Assembly (NCBI GenBank): GCA_963970005.1
Contig: CAXAMN010005191.1
Coordinates: 242,430 to 306,429, forward strand
DNA from: Durusdinium trenchii
Lineage: Eukaryota > Sar > Dinophyceae > Suessiales > Symbiodiniaceae
DNA length: 64,000 nucleotides
Reading direction: 5' to 3'
In this document: piece by piece, positions 47,392 through 58,993 of the stretch
Numbering within the stretch: position 1 is the stretch's first letter
Layout: each line of letters begins with the position of its first letter
Position numbers and translations under genes: made by a program
Notes under the pieces: model-generated
Told to the model about the DNA's origin: nothing
Databases searched by the model: none
What the model saw: the letters and a program-made list of their open reading frames with translations, nothing else

Positions 47392-47490
47392 CTTCAAGGA
47401 TTCTTTCGTAAAACCAGTTGTCTGCTTCTAGGGAATGAACAAAATCTCTTTGGAAATGCGACCCGGAGATGCGCATCTTCTCCTGGCGAC

Positions 47491-47547
47491 CCGCATGTGT
47501 GCACGCTCTGGTCTCGTTGAAGGCTCCTTGACACGGCCTGGAGCCAT
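47491..47547 (-). CDS. TSP1 repeat, end segment (exon)
   Basis: A 57-nt minus-strand exon reads GSRPCQGAFNETRACTHA after a ttggAG acceptor, with GTCGCC as possible donor. CxGxFxETRxC has the nine-residue cysteine spacing of the TSP1 end block. It enters in phase 1, the same phase in which the exons at 18.6 and 21.0 kb end (AAN plus G, ATN plus G), consistent with a shared intron position. It is the rightmost confident TSP1 exon. Confidence 0.78.
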
Positions 47548-48875
47548 CTCCAAATCGAATTCCAAAAATGAAAGACTGAGAAACAAAAACGTTTACATAT
47601 AATACAATTGTATCACAGAAACACAACATTTGCTGGAATCCTGTACTTGTTTGCTCGATCTGATGCGTCTGATTCAGAGTTCCTGAGGGTCTTGAGGAGC
47701 TGGCACAGATTTAGCCATGGTCTGTATCATCATACATACCATAATTTGACCCTCTGGAATGATCTAGACAGGTTCACCAAACATGTTATAACCCTGTTCC
47801 TGCGAAGAAGCGACATGGAACAGTACTGTAGTTGCTATGTCCGCTTGCGTCATCGAGACCCCAAGTGCCATGTGTTTGACACCGAAATGCACCTGCCGCC
47901 CAAGCTGGGCTCAACTAAAATGCGACGCCAGCGATGTGTCCTTAGACACATGGCGTATCGCAGACCGTATAAATTGCAAGAAGTGAAGGATGAATCAACA
48001 GAGTCAAACTCAAACCACGGAAGAGGATCAACCAATCAAAATCAAACAATTATATATATATATAGTCTAGTTTCCGGTGAACTAATGCATGTGAAGGATC
48101 ACCCTTTGTCTGCAATGTTTGCACTGCCAATGACACTAGTCTTAGAACACAGCTCTGGAATTTGAGAAGTATCAAGACAGAGTGCAAGTGGTTCATGCCA
48201 GTTCCTCGACCTTCCATGGATGGTCAATGTCAAACGCTAGAGCGCTAGTTAAGTTCACCAACAACTTTTGGGCCGCTGAACTTCGAGTCTCTTTGGACAT
48301 CATCCCATCAATCCTGTGCGCAATAGAACTATGTAAGGGGTTGCTTGGATACTGGACGTGAAAAATATGCTCATACAGGGCCTGTATACATTCTCGAAGT
48401 TTGCCTTGTAGAGTCATGGTGTGTACCAACAGCGGAGTATATTGTGGTGGTAGAATGTAACCAACTGGCAACTTTGGCCATGTTGTGCTCAAGCTGACCA
48501 CCTGACGATCAGCAAGCTTTGAACGTGCAAACAAGTGTTTGCCTGCACATATCCGCAAGACTCACAAAGTTCCGCCAGCGATGCGCTAGCATGGCTAATG
48601 GTGTATCCGACCAATTCTTCCACTGCATAGACACACTCAAACAGGCTGCTTCTCTAACCTGTCTAGTACCCAGAAAATTTTAAGTAAGAAGGAAGAATGG
48701 GCTCAAATAAAACCAGAGCTCACCATCAAAGCCGGGTGAAGACGTGCGACCCGTGTTCTTGGTACTCAGATCTTGTGACCCACCTGATCGAAGCAAAAGC
48801 AAAAGCACTAAGGATTGACGCAAATCAATACATTCCAATTGTTCTTTTACCACGGGGGGGGGTAGGCCGAAGAGG

Positions 48876-49040
48876 TGGCTAGTAGCTACTAGCAAGGAGT
48901 AAGCTCCTAGCTACTTAAGCTTCTAGTAACTGGACGCAGGATAGCTCACGTTTCTTCAAGGAACCCCGCCTGAGGGCGGGGGGGAGCTCCTTTGAAGAAG
49001 CGCTCACACTAGCGATTCGGTTCCTAGATTTTGGACACTT
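48876..49040 (+). repeat. TAGTAGC cluster plus hairpin-bearing composite repeat, copy 2 (filled)
   Basis: tagtagctactagcaaggag and cttctagtaactggacgc lead into agctcacgtttcttcaagga, a G-rich loop, tcctttgaagaagcgctcac and attcggttcctagatttt. The hairpin arms match those at 18.2 kb. Confidence 0.82.
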
Positions 49041-49387
49041 TCCATGAAACACAATAGACAAACAAACACAGAAGGCGTCATGTCCATACCGCACACCAGA
49101 GCACCATCTAGTCTAGTATTGGCTGTGGAAATGCTCCCGGTCTGCCAAGCCTAACAAGGGGATGCTTCAGCTGTGCTGCAACAGAAGCACCCAAGCACGA
49201 GGCCTCCAAGAGTCGGGTCTTTCATCTCGAAGGAAGCAATTTGTTTTTGTTATTTGTTTTGCTTGTTTTGTGTTGATTTGTTTTGAATTGATTATTGCTT
49301 TCTTTTAGCCCGCGCTGCCCTGCCTCCCTAGCTATATATAACTATACCCCCTATTGCCTACTTAATTAAGGGGAGAACCTATAGTTC

Positions 49388-49462
49388 GCTTCTAGTAACT
49401 GGACGCTGGGTAGCTCACGCTTCAAATGAATTGGTTCCTGGATTTTTTTGGGAAACTTACGT
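49388..49462 (+). repeat. Composite repeat, copy 3 (hairpin absent)
   Basis: cttctagtaactggacgctg, ggtagctcacgcttcaaat, then ttggttcctggattttttt and gggaaactta. The left and right flanks of the hairpin family are present, but the hairpin is missing. Confidence 0.78.
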
Positions 49463-50737
49463 AACTTCAAAGGAACTTGGAACTTGAAGCTTTCAACCCT
49501 CAATGAGACAATAAGCCAATTTAAAGTCTTTCCCTCAATGAGGCTTCGGAAACACCTTGCAAGGTCCTGTGTCGGTCTGTATTTGTCTATATAGGAATAT
49601 TGAAAACTAGGCGGCACAAACAGTAGCTGTGTTTACGAATTACTTATCCAGTCAAGAAACTCTTGAAATCGGCTAGTGCTGTTCCTTATTATCTATCTTG
49701 CACAGCCAAGTAACGTAGCGATTGTCAACTTGCGTCACTTTCACTTGGCGACCATCAAGATAGTCCTGAGCTTTGGGCAAGGATGGAGAACATGTGAATT
49801 GCTTGGTTGGACTACCATAAACATCTGAATGAAACGTCCACAAATTTTCACATCCTGCCAAACTTGCCGACAAGAAAAACACATTTCGCTCTGGTCTAGC
49901 AAGGTGCTGTCATTTGGTTAACTTGACGCACGGGTCTTTAATCACTAGAAGGAACCTGACTGGATGGCTTCATAGTGAAGCATGGTTCTCAATTCTCAAT
50001 GGGGCAAGAGGAGGTAGAGCGGGGAGAAATGGGGAGAGGTTCGAAGTCTCCTGGAGCTCACAGATCCTTTGCAATAATTCCTTTTAGGATCTTTCTGGGT
50101 GTTCACGGTGTTCACTAAACTGTTTCAGACCATGGTGGCTCGATTAAGTCAAGCCCCAAATTGTCAGCATCGTTCATCGCACAACACTGTTTTTCTCATT
50201 TTTTCTCTGCAAGCTTGTCGAAACAAACCGAATCTGTTGGTGGGGTAGCAGTTGCTGCACGATTCGGAGGTATGCTTCAGAAGTCCAAACACAACAGTAC
50301 CAGTATACAGTTCACAAAGCCAGCTGCGCAAACTTTACCAATACAGCTTTCTTTATGGAACCCCTCTGCTTGTATTTCAAGGATGGTAGCAAAACCAGTG
50401 GGACAGGCACCTAGAGAGCCAAAGAGGTCTAGAGTCTAGAGTCCATGCACACTCAAAAGAACATATGACATTTCAGGTACTTCATCCTCATATGTGAGCC
50501 TATCAAACCTCCGTGTGTAATCTCATGCCACATCAAAACAAATGGGGATTCCCACTTTCCACAGCTGTGCACAAATTTGGACTTCTCCTTAGAGGGAGGC
50601 ATCGTTGTCTTTTGCTTGTGAAGGAATGGTTGTAAGTTTTAACCCTAACGCAGGTGTATGCATGTGCATAAGCACTCATAGGATATACAGTAAATGGATC
50701 TAATAGGTAACAAAGGGAAAAGCATTTAAGTTTAATT

Positions 50738-50818
50738 CTAATAGCTTCTTGTTACTACTAGTAAGGCACTTGTTACTAGAAGCAATGCACTTGTTCCTAG
50801 TAGCTTCTTGTTGCATTA
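50738..50818. repeat. TAGTAGC dispersed repeat cluster
   Basis: agcttcttgttactactagt, aaggcacttgttactag and cttgttcctagtagcttc units. Confidence 0.85.
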
Positions 50819-51224
50819 CTCAAGTCGAAGCCAGCAAAGAGGTAACCTGTGAAGGTCGGGAGGACTGAGATGCTGGGAGATGAAGAGCTTCAAACGACGT
50901 GGCCAAGTCGTGGACCACTCTGGTCGAGTGTATTGGTTGTGATGCCGGGCATCGCTTCAAGTATCACTTCAAACCAAGTTTGAGCCCAAAAAGGGGATAA
51001 AAGGCTTTTGCCAGTTGCTTGTTCTATATCTTTAATTCAAGGCAGATCCCTATTGGCTGACGCATCCCCTCGAGTAGGACAGCATAGGACAGGGATACAA
51101 GCAACATTGGTTGCGTGGCAAGGCTCTGCAAGGGCAACCTGCAAGCGATCCTTGAAGTTAACAAAGCGCGAGGAACCGCCCACCAGAATGACCTGAGATT
51201 GGGACAGCTCCTTCTGCCCAGGCC

Positions 51225-51340
51225 GCGATAGTAGTAGCTAGGGAGTAGCTATATAGTAGCTTACTTGAGCTACTAGGAACTGGACGCAGGATAGCTCGCG
51301 CTAATGATGTGGTTCCTAGATTTTTAGGGAAACTTAACTA
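51225..51340 (+). repeat. TAGTAGC cluster plus composite repeat, copy 4 (hairpin absent)
   Basis: tagtagctagggagtagct and gagctactaggaactggacg run into gcaggatagctcgcgctaat and gatgtggttcctagattttt. Relative to copies 1 and 2, the hairpin between cgct and the right flank is absent. Confidence 0.8.
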
Positions 51341-52249
51341 GCGATGTGATCGACCTTATTTTGACCGTAGGTGACATCTCCGCTGTCACACAAGCCTGAA
51401 TGGAGGCCTGCGATTCATAGAACTGTTGATTCATACACTTTGGAGATCTCAACGTGTTCAAGCTTAGATTCAGATTGTTTTATGCCCACGTGTCGTCTTC
51501 AGGCATTGGTATTGAGGCATCATTGCCCTGGGCATTGTATTGTTGACCTCCATATCTGTCTGTCGGTCTCATCTTGAGAGCCTTGCCAGCAAACAATAGA
51601 TGACTCGTCAATGAGACCTAGAGCCAATACAGCTAAGCTAGTCTCTACTAAGACTACAGCTTTTTTCTAGTGGGATGGTTGCCAAATGCCTCATTAGGTC
51701 TTGTAGTAATTCCTCCTCACCGCTCACCCATTGCCTCCGACCCAGCAGAGCTAGCACCAACCGGCAAGGTGAGAATCGCCTCGCGCAGCTACGCCCTCCA
51801 GGCCGCACTATTGTTTGTCTACCATTGCCATTGCCAAGCCAAATAACAAGCTCGTCCTCATGCGTGGTCTGTTTACATTGGAGAGAAAACCCTTCTGCAG
51901 TTCACTTAAATCATCTTAAATGTCCATGTTCGGAACCTACCAAATCAAGAGCTTTAACATGCTTCTCAGAACACTTTGATTTGTTGCTGGTGCCCAAAAA
52001 CACAATTGTTCGAACAACGGTGTGCAGATGATTGCAACTACATCAAGCAATACAGTAGCATCCGCAAGCTCATTGTTGACGCTTTCTGCTGTCAAAGCAT
52101 GAGGTAATAATGATCTTTCTCCCAAGATCAAAGCCGCTAGCCTCCGACGCGAGCCTCAAAGGGACATGTGACGTGAAATGGGTATGAGCAAATGAGCAAA
52201 TGCCAACTCATACAGACCTGATCCGTGCAGGTCTGCACATGACGCATAC

Positions 52250-52378
52250 CTACACGCTACTAGGGGCTCCTGGCCTTACTACTAGGAGCAAGGACGCTAC
52301 TAGGAGCAAAGGGCATCGCTACTAGGAACCAGAAACTACTAGGGGCTCCTGGCCTTACTACTAGGAGCAAGGACGCTA
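52250..52378. repeat. TAGTAGC dispersed repeat cluster
   Basis: Five units of the gctactaggggctcctggcc and ttactactaggagcaagga kind in tandem. Confidence 0.88.
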
Positions 52379-52561
52379 AGACCTCCAAAATGACATTTCC
52401 TAACACAAACGAAGCATGGTCGTGCAGAAACTTAGGGCAGTGTAGAGTAGGATTGGGTGAGAGTCAGCAGGATTAGCCGCATTCATAGATTTGTCTATAT
52501 ATATATAAATATATATTGTGCTGATTTTCTTATTCAGATTAAGATTCCGTTTTATCTGTTC

Positions 52562-52590
52562 ATTCTATTCTATTCTATTCTATTCTATTT
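52562..52590. repeat. (TCTAT)n microsatellite
   Basis: Five to six tctat units. Confidence 0.95.
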
Positions 52591-54230
52591 CAGTCTGTTC
52601 TCCTATGTTATGTTCTTTTGTTTTCTCAGTGGCAATTCCTAGTTCATGGTTCTGATTTATCTCTTGCAAACAGCGTAATTTGGTTCTGTAGTTCAACTGC
52701 AGTAGCACTTGATTTCCAAGCCCCTTTTCCACTCTTGATGCGCTCGACCCACAACTCTGTTGACTCTACACTCAACTCTACTCTTCAGTCTATATTCCCC
52801 CAACCCACCTAGCTCCGAGCTCCAGCTCTTTGCTCTGTAGTAGACAGACATATTATTCCAGTTTGTCCTGCTTTGCCGACTCTCTTCCATGATAGGCTGA
52901 CATGCTACTATATTTCATTAAACTCATTCAGATCTATGCTCCTCTGCTTGCACTTTGTTTGTAGAGTAGGGTCAGGATCAGGGTGTAGTAGAGTCGAATA
53001 CATCAGAGTCCAGTAGGGTAGAGCATCTCGTCGTTACCATGGCATATGTTTGGTAAAACGAAGCAACACAAAGCTTGTCGAGGGCAACATGAATACATTT
53101 GCCGGACTCAAGCAGTGTAAGAATAGACCTGTCTAATTATCAAACTTTATCTTCCTCATTGAACTTGATCAACTCCAGCTGATCATATATGCATGCCTGC
53201 TCTACTCTGCGTAGACTTGTGGTAAACGAGACTAGAGTAAGGAAACAAACACATCCATGGAAGTTCATACACATATCTTCCGGCGTGGTGAGGCTACCAT
53301 GAATGTGTGTATTGATGTGGAACATTCAGGACTTCATGAGCATGCAAAGTTTACATGAAAATTCATGAAAACAATTGGCAAGGTTTACACAGTTTACACT
53401 TGCACTCTTTCAAAAGCCATGTATGTGCCCAGTTGCAGCCAATGTTTTGATTTCCCTTATATAGACACTGTTTCAAACACTTGAAATACGTGGGTGTCAA
53501 CCCTCAGGGCCATGCCACGGAGAAGCATCAAAGGGATCAAATATTTCGACTGCAAACTAACAAGCTCTCTGAGGTTAAGACATGAATGAACTAGATTGAT
53601 ACTAATAGTAAGATCCAACATGGGGTACAGCGCAATTCAATTGAGTTCCTACTTTACTTGTGAGTAGCATACAAAATCCAAGGTCCAAGACCTATATACA
53701 CAAGTAAACAAGGATTGCAGAATGGAGTAGCAAAGGCATTGCCAAGCAACTGCGGCACACCGAAGAAGCACTCTCCGCGCAAAACAGTGCCGGTCAGCAG
53801 GGCCTTCAACAAAATGCTGCTTGACATCGGAGCTAGCCCAACCCCGTAAAATATACGCTTGCCAAAGGTATCTGCTAGATTAAGTATATAGTTGCAGGCT
53901 TGTCATGTGCTCCGGAAACATCACTTTGATTGGTCGTCTGATGTCTTCTGTAAGTTCCTTGCTTCCTAACAGGTGACCTAGTAAGGGCCCGCATACAATA
54001 CAACATTGAAATCGACTGTGTTGGCAAGAAGTCTTCCGGCCAGAATTGACAGCATGAAAATACACATGTGCCAAACACTTCCAGCTGCATGTCCCTGTGC
54101 GTGGTGATTCAGTGGAGGAACCGCTTACTTAGTGCCCCAAGTTCTCCTAACTTTAGGAGACTTCCAAACAAAACATCTGGTAAAGTGACTGAATGAAGAA
54201 GTGACATAAGTATTGGAAGGAAATTGCAGC

Positions 54231-54325
54231 CGCTCAACTCCCGCAACACTTGCCTCTGGGATCTGACGCGAAAAGGCCGTGACCTCGATTTCCTGGACAA
54301 GAAAGGCCACATGTACTTTAACGTG
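54231..54325 (+). CDS. Candidate exon, unidentified
   Basis: The plus strand is open between a ttgcAG acceptor and an excellent donor (aacgt then GTAAGT), reading LNSRNTCLWDLTRKGRDL, then DFLDKKGHMYFN. A further open stretch follows a tttag acceptor at about 54447. The protein is not recognised. The minus strand of the same segment is also open with an Arg-rich frame, so strand is uncertain. Confidence 0.28.
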
Positions 54326-54870
54326 TAAGTAATAAGTTTAACTACTGTCTTACATCGTTTCTGAATTGAATATATAAGTCAAATAGCGGCTGATTCAAGA
54401 GCGGCTAGTTAAGCTGTTTGTATGATTTTGTTCTTTGAGGCTTTAGTGTTTGGGCTTGACTGACCCCGAGTCGTCACAGTCTCCTTGTTCGTGGTGGCTA
54501 GGGAAACGAAACCAAGAGTACGACCGTACAACAGAGATAGTGTGGTGGTACGGCGTTGCACATAATAATGGCTCATGTTTTCTTCTTGTTGTAATTGAGG
54601 TTGAGGGAATTTGCACGACATATTCACAGATCATTTTACATTCAAACATTGAGCCCAAGTATGGGTGGATTTGCGGGCATTGGCATTCGCCTTCCAGCCA
54701 CATCACTACAACCTGCAAAGTGATGTGGGCAAGGGACTTAACCATAGGAGCCTGCCCAATGATCTGCACTGCCTCAAACAAAACATGCAAACTATATACA
54801 AAATGAGTTGTTTGTCGCAAAGGAAACCCGCAAAAATGCTCCTGGTTGTCTGGCAATCGGTGACGGTATT

Positions 54871-54898
54871 CCTTTGGCTTCTCCAAAGAAGCCAAAGG
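54871..54898. repeat. Perfect short hairpin
   Basis: cctttggcttct, a four-base loop ccaa, then agaagccaaagg: a perfect 12-bp stem. No T run follows, and its role is unknown. Confidence 0.9.
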
Positions 54899-54954
54899 CG
54901 CGTAGGCGCAGAAGCAAATCTGGGAAACGGGATTTGTCGGCGAAGGAGTGAAGG

Positions 54955-55112
54955 AACTTCTTGTTACTACTAGTAAGAATGCTCAGTAGCGTCCTTGCCC
55001 CTAGTAGCGATGCCAGGAGCCCCTAGTAGCATCCTTGCNNNNNNNNNNTAGTGGCGTCCTTGCTCCTAGTAGCGATGCCAGGAGCCCCTAGTAGCTTCTT
55101 GTTACTAGTAAC
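54955..55112. repeat. TAGTAGC dispersed repeat cluster
   Basis: cttgttactactagtaagaa, tagtagcgatgccaggagcc and cctagtagcatccttgc, with a 10-N gap in the middle (55039-55048). A 22-base phrase beginning ttgtcggcgaaggagtgaag occurs on both sides of the cluster (54936 and 55120), as if duplicated around it. Confidence 0.88.
55039..55048. other. Assembly gap (10 N)
   Basis: Ten N inside a repeat cluster. Confidence 0.99.
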
Positions 55113-57287
55113 GGACTTGTCGGCGAAGGAGTGAAGGAGTTTGAGAATCGTCAAGAATGCATTCGATTGCGGCATATTTACAGCATGTCATTCAACTTCA
55201 AAAGCACCGAAAGAGCATCACAACTTGCTGGTGCTTTCCATTATAGCTCTAGAAGTTTTCATTATCTTTTTCTGAATCTTGGCATCCAGGTCAGTGAACA
55301 CTTTTACACTCCGCAAATTAACACCCTGTTGCTACTACAATTTCTACAATCAACCAACCTATGCTTGAAGCAGGCATGCAGCACGCATGTTTTGGTAATT
55401 CTTTAAACCACTTGTCTACTTATTGTGCTGTTGAGGACTGCTGCACGCTCTACAGCTTGGAGACGACATGTCATTTGTTCAAGTAATTCTTGCAATCGCA
55501 AGAATGATCCTAACCAGCCTATATACAGTATGTAAATGTGTGCACATTCTAATATATATGTTTATGTATTGATGGTTGAAGGAGTCCACAGTTCACAGTT
55601 GAGAACGTTTGAAAAGTCGGCCAAATAAATTTGATCATTCAAAAGGAATGATGCGTACAAGGCTAGATGTTTCCACACAGGTTTCTGGCAAATGCAACCA
55701 CGCTGCAGATTCTTTGATATCTTGCGCCAAACGCATGCCGGTGTTGGCTTGTCCCAGATTCCTTGCGCGGTGCTCATCAAGGGGGGTCGGTTGGTGGCCC
55801 TTGAAGCACTTGATTGGTCTTTGGCGATGCAAGGCTGTTAGCAAGGTCATGCTGCGTGCCATATTCGTGGGTGGAAGCCATATGTCGTGGCAGCATGCGG
55901 TAGTATATATACAGTACATATATATATATATTGGATTTGCCAACTGCATCCAGGAACGTTGTGCGTGCCCTTGTTCTGAATGATTTCATGGACGTTCAAA
56001 CAAATGGTTCTCTTGTTGTTGCAAAAACACAGTATGTTAAATAGACTCAACAGAATCCCTTGCAGGCCCTACAGCACACCAGGCTGATCAATCTGCATAA
56101 CTTGCCAATCAATCCCCACACATTTCTCCTAGCAGAGTCTGATTTTCTACCTCGCAGAAGTTGGGGTAGTTCATCCTGCTCTTTTGCATTGGCCCAACCC
56201 AGTGCCAGTTCAAGAAAAAAACATGACGATGACAAACATATGAGAGACAACACTGAACATAAAAACAAACACAAGCTGCAAAGACCCATCACAAACAGCG
56301 CAAGGTGTTGAAGATACACACCGAAATGGCTTCAATGGTAAACTTTTAATGGTCTGAGGACGCATACATAGATGTTTTGGCAAATGCGACAGGATTCGAT
56401 TAAGACGTGCTGGCTATCCCTTCATCAACTCCTCCAAATACAATGCTTCCCTCGCTGATCAGGGTGGCAAAGCCATCATGCTTTGAGTAGCGTCTCCGCG
56501 TGGGCTCTGCCATGATTTTCACTTCACTTCTGACAGGCTTGACCCACAGCTTCATGGCTATCAGCGATGCCATGAGCTATGGCTGCAATTACTCTTCTTG
56601 GATCTCCCTCCCTGCAATTTATTGCCCGATTCAGGCTCTCTCCTCTGTAACCTTGGCATACGTCCATACTCTTACTCTCCTCTGATCGACATTCTTTGGG
56701 GCCACCACCTCCCCTTCCTCCATCTCCTGAAGAGGGTGGCCCTTCTTTTCAGACTCGCTTACGAAGTTTTTGAGGAGGGCAGGGGCTTGGATTCGGAATT
56801 ACATTGACGAAGCAAAGCAGGGGGGGCTGAGGTTAGGAATCTCGACAGAATTTTCAAGGGCGCCAACCATCTATGAGGAGCAAACGAGATGGCTGGAATG
56901 AGAGGATGTTGATCAGGCCATTTGGTAAAGAGCGAACTACTTTGCGGCAAAGGAGCAGGCACGTTTCTTAAAGGAGCACTTAGGAAGATGAGGAAGGGCT
57001 CATGGTCAAGATGATGAGTTCAAGAGGAGGAATGGGGCAAGCAGGGTGGCTGCGGCCCTAGCGATTTTTGCGGAGGATCCGATTTTTGGGAACAAGAAGA
57101 GTCGTGCATGATGCCACCCATGCAGTGATTGATGGTGAATCAAGTAATCAGGTACGCGAACCGCCGCTTTCTGTATGATAGCAGGGAGCATGGATTCTTG
57201 GGCTGCAAAGCCCGAAGTTCTGGCAAGGAAGTCTACATCAACAAGGCTTGAAGCCGCCGATGGTTCCAACATGTTCCAACCTAAGAG

Positions 57288-57338
57288 CGATGGCCTCCCC
57301 CTAATAGCAATGGCCTCCGACCTGCTAGCGAAAGTCCT
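57288..57338. repeat. 21-bp repeat family (reverse orientation)
   Basis: cctaagagcgatggcctccc and cctaatagcaatggcctccg, the reverse complement of the array at 44.97 kb. Confidence 0.8.
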
Positions 57339-58436
57339 CAAATATTGTGGTATGGTGGTCTGGCATCAGCACGACACTGCAGCTAGGCAGTGGACCATAG
57401 GCTCTGCTTAACGCATTGGCGGCAGAGAAGAGAGGCTGACTGGGTGGAGGTGTTGGCCCTGAGTGTTGGCCCTCTCTACTTTGGCAAGCTTTAGATCGCT
57501 CTTTTAGTCGTCGGAGCAAAGGAGGCTTGATCGCAGAGTGAGTTGGTATCACAATCAGTTTAATCAATTATTCTGGGAATACTACCATGGGTTGGGTGGT
57601 GAAGTGGGTAGTTTCGCAACAAGAGAGGAAAGAGGTCACCTACAGCTTTCAACCTCCTCCAACTCCTTCGCTCCCTCCAACAGAAGCAGCAGCTATATTA
57701 TATCAAAATGTGCCTGCCAACCGACAACTTGTGGTCGAGCCCTTCTTTTGATTACATCATTGTTTTTTTTGTTTTTTTGTTTTGCAACATCGATTCGTTC
57801 CATGCACAAATGCTTCATCTCTATCTGCAAGTCTCCTGCTGGGCATTGAGAGCGTCACCCCCTGAGTGGACATGGCGACAAGACCAACAAGCGTCTGAGG
57901 AGTTGGGGTTCCAATTTCAACGAAGGGGCAAACGATCTAGATATGAGCCATGGTCAAAACTCCAAACTTCTTATGTGGGCATGGCCCTACCCTTGCCAAG
58001 GCACCTGTCCAGGTTTAGACTGGATGACCACCCCTTGAACCCACCCAAGTGATTTTGCAAAGGCAAATTTATTCTGCCTGCATTATCAAAGGAGTTTTGA
58101 AAAAATATTTCCGGGTTCCGAAAAAACTGCAGTTGGCATGTGCATGACCGCGGGCGCATAAGGAACACAGCAGTTGAGCAATCTAATTGGAGACTGCCGA
58201 TCGCATTGTGAGCCTGTGGAAGGCTGGCAAAGGGTTAGAGATCGTAAGAGTATGTCGCGCAGTTCTAATTGTGGGAACATGGCTGCGCAATGATGTAGTG
58301 CAGCCAAAAGAAGAGATTTACCGTAAAAAAGTGCACAAAGTTGTTTCTCACGGGCAGAATGGGCGCAGAAGTGGCCACTTTGTGCTACACATCAACTATG
58401 TGGAGTGGTGTACCGGCTGTCTGGGCTAAGGCATGA

Positions 58437-58466
58437 TTGTTGTTGTTGCTGTTGTTGTTGTTGGTG
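58437..58466. repeat. (GTT)n-rich microsatellite
   Basis: ttgttgttgctgttgttgtt and continuing. Confidence 0.93.
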
Positions 58467-58614
58467 TTAGTCGTGCACCTATAGTACGTGGAGAACTTCT
58501 TGGAACTCCGTGGGGAGTGATGTGTTTCTAGGGGTGATGAAGTGGTAGGTTGCTGGCTGTTACACTGCAGTCATTCAACCACGGTGACATGCAACAACAT
58601 GATGTGCAACATCA

Positions 58615-58652
58615 TGATGGTGATGATGATGCTGCTGCTGATGATGATGATG
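58615..58652. repeat. (GAT/GCT)n microsatellite
   Basis: gatgatgatgctgctgctga followed by tgatgatgatgg. Confidence 0.93.
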
Positions 58653-58993
58653 GTGTTGTGTATGAACCCTTGCACCAAAATCTCTGATTACAACAAAACA
58701 ACGCGGACAGCATCACACTTCATCATGGGCCAATTCCTCGTGCAACTCTTCACCAGAAAAGGACACAAACCTCTAGATTACGCATATACTTTGAAATTTC
58801 CGCCCGGAGAAATTAAATATACACTCTCCAATTGATCTGACAAAAACCTATGCGTAAACTATATCTTATATCCATCTAAGGTGAATCATTCAGTCTGCAA
58901 AAGTGTCTCTTACAACCGCTGCAAGCTTTGAGTTCTGGTTTGCTTTGAACGTGAGGCGAAACATACAGGCTTAAGCGGCTTAAACATGCAAAC

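Larger units (their letters stand above)
445..48640 (-). other. Span of minus-strand multi-exon TSP1-repeat gene(s)
   Basis: This is the extent over which minus-strand exons of thrombospondin type-1 repeats were found. The order is 47.5, 45.4, 43.3, 42.9, 40.5, 38.5-37.5, 35.0, 31.5, 31.2, 29.3, 27.6, 25.7, 24.9, 22.6, 21.3-18.6, 9.45-6.8, 4.8-4.2, 2.4-1.1 and 0.46 kb. TSP1 domains are about 55 residues with three disulphides and a tryptophan ladder, and act in extracellular adhesion. The coding direction is right to left. The 3' end lies beyond the left edge, and the 5' end was not found but is probably right of 47.5 kb. Whether this is one gene of at least 47 kb or several tandem genes cannot be decided by eye. 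No TSP1 exon was confidently seen between 9.5 and 18.5 kb, where repeats dominate. Transcript data would settle the exon joins. Confidence 0.75.
49040..54200. other. No gene recognised
   Basis: No TSP1 signal and no convincing exon on either strand. The interval contains the repeat clusters listed at 49.4, 50.7, 51.2 and 52.3 kb, the (TCTAT)n tract and AT-rich spacers. Confidence 0.5.

Noticed and set aside
47608-48165. 185-codon plus-strand frame, longest non-repeat frame
   Set aside because: No domain recognised. It runs into a (TA)n tract, and frames of this size are near chance expectation in a 64-kb window. It is also antisense to the TSP1 gene region.
48193-48558. 121-codon minus-strand frame that reads like protein
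   Set aside because: Both strands read equally well here and there is no domain or splice-site evidence to choose between them.
48608-48622. Minus-strand WKNWS after an AG acceptor
   Set aside because: Only 15 nt and no cysteine. It could be the next TSP1 repeat upstream but cannot be supported alone.
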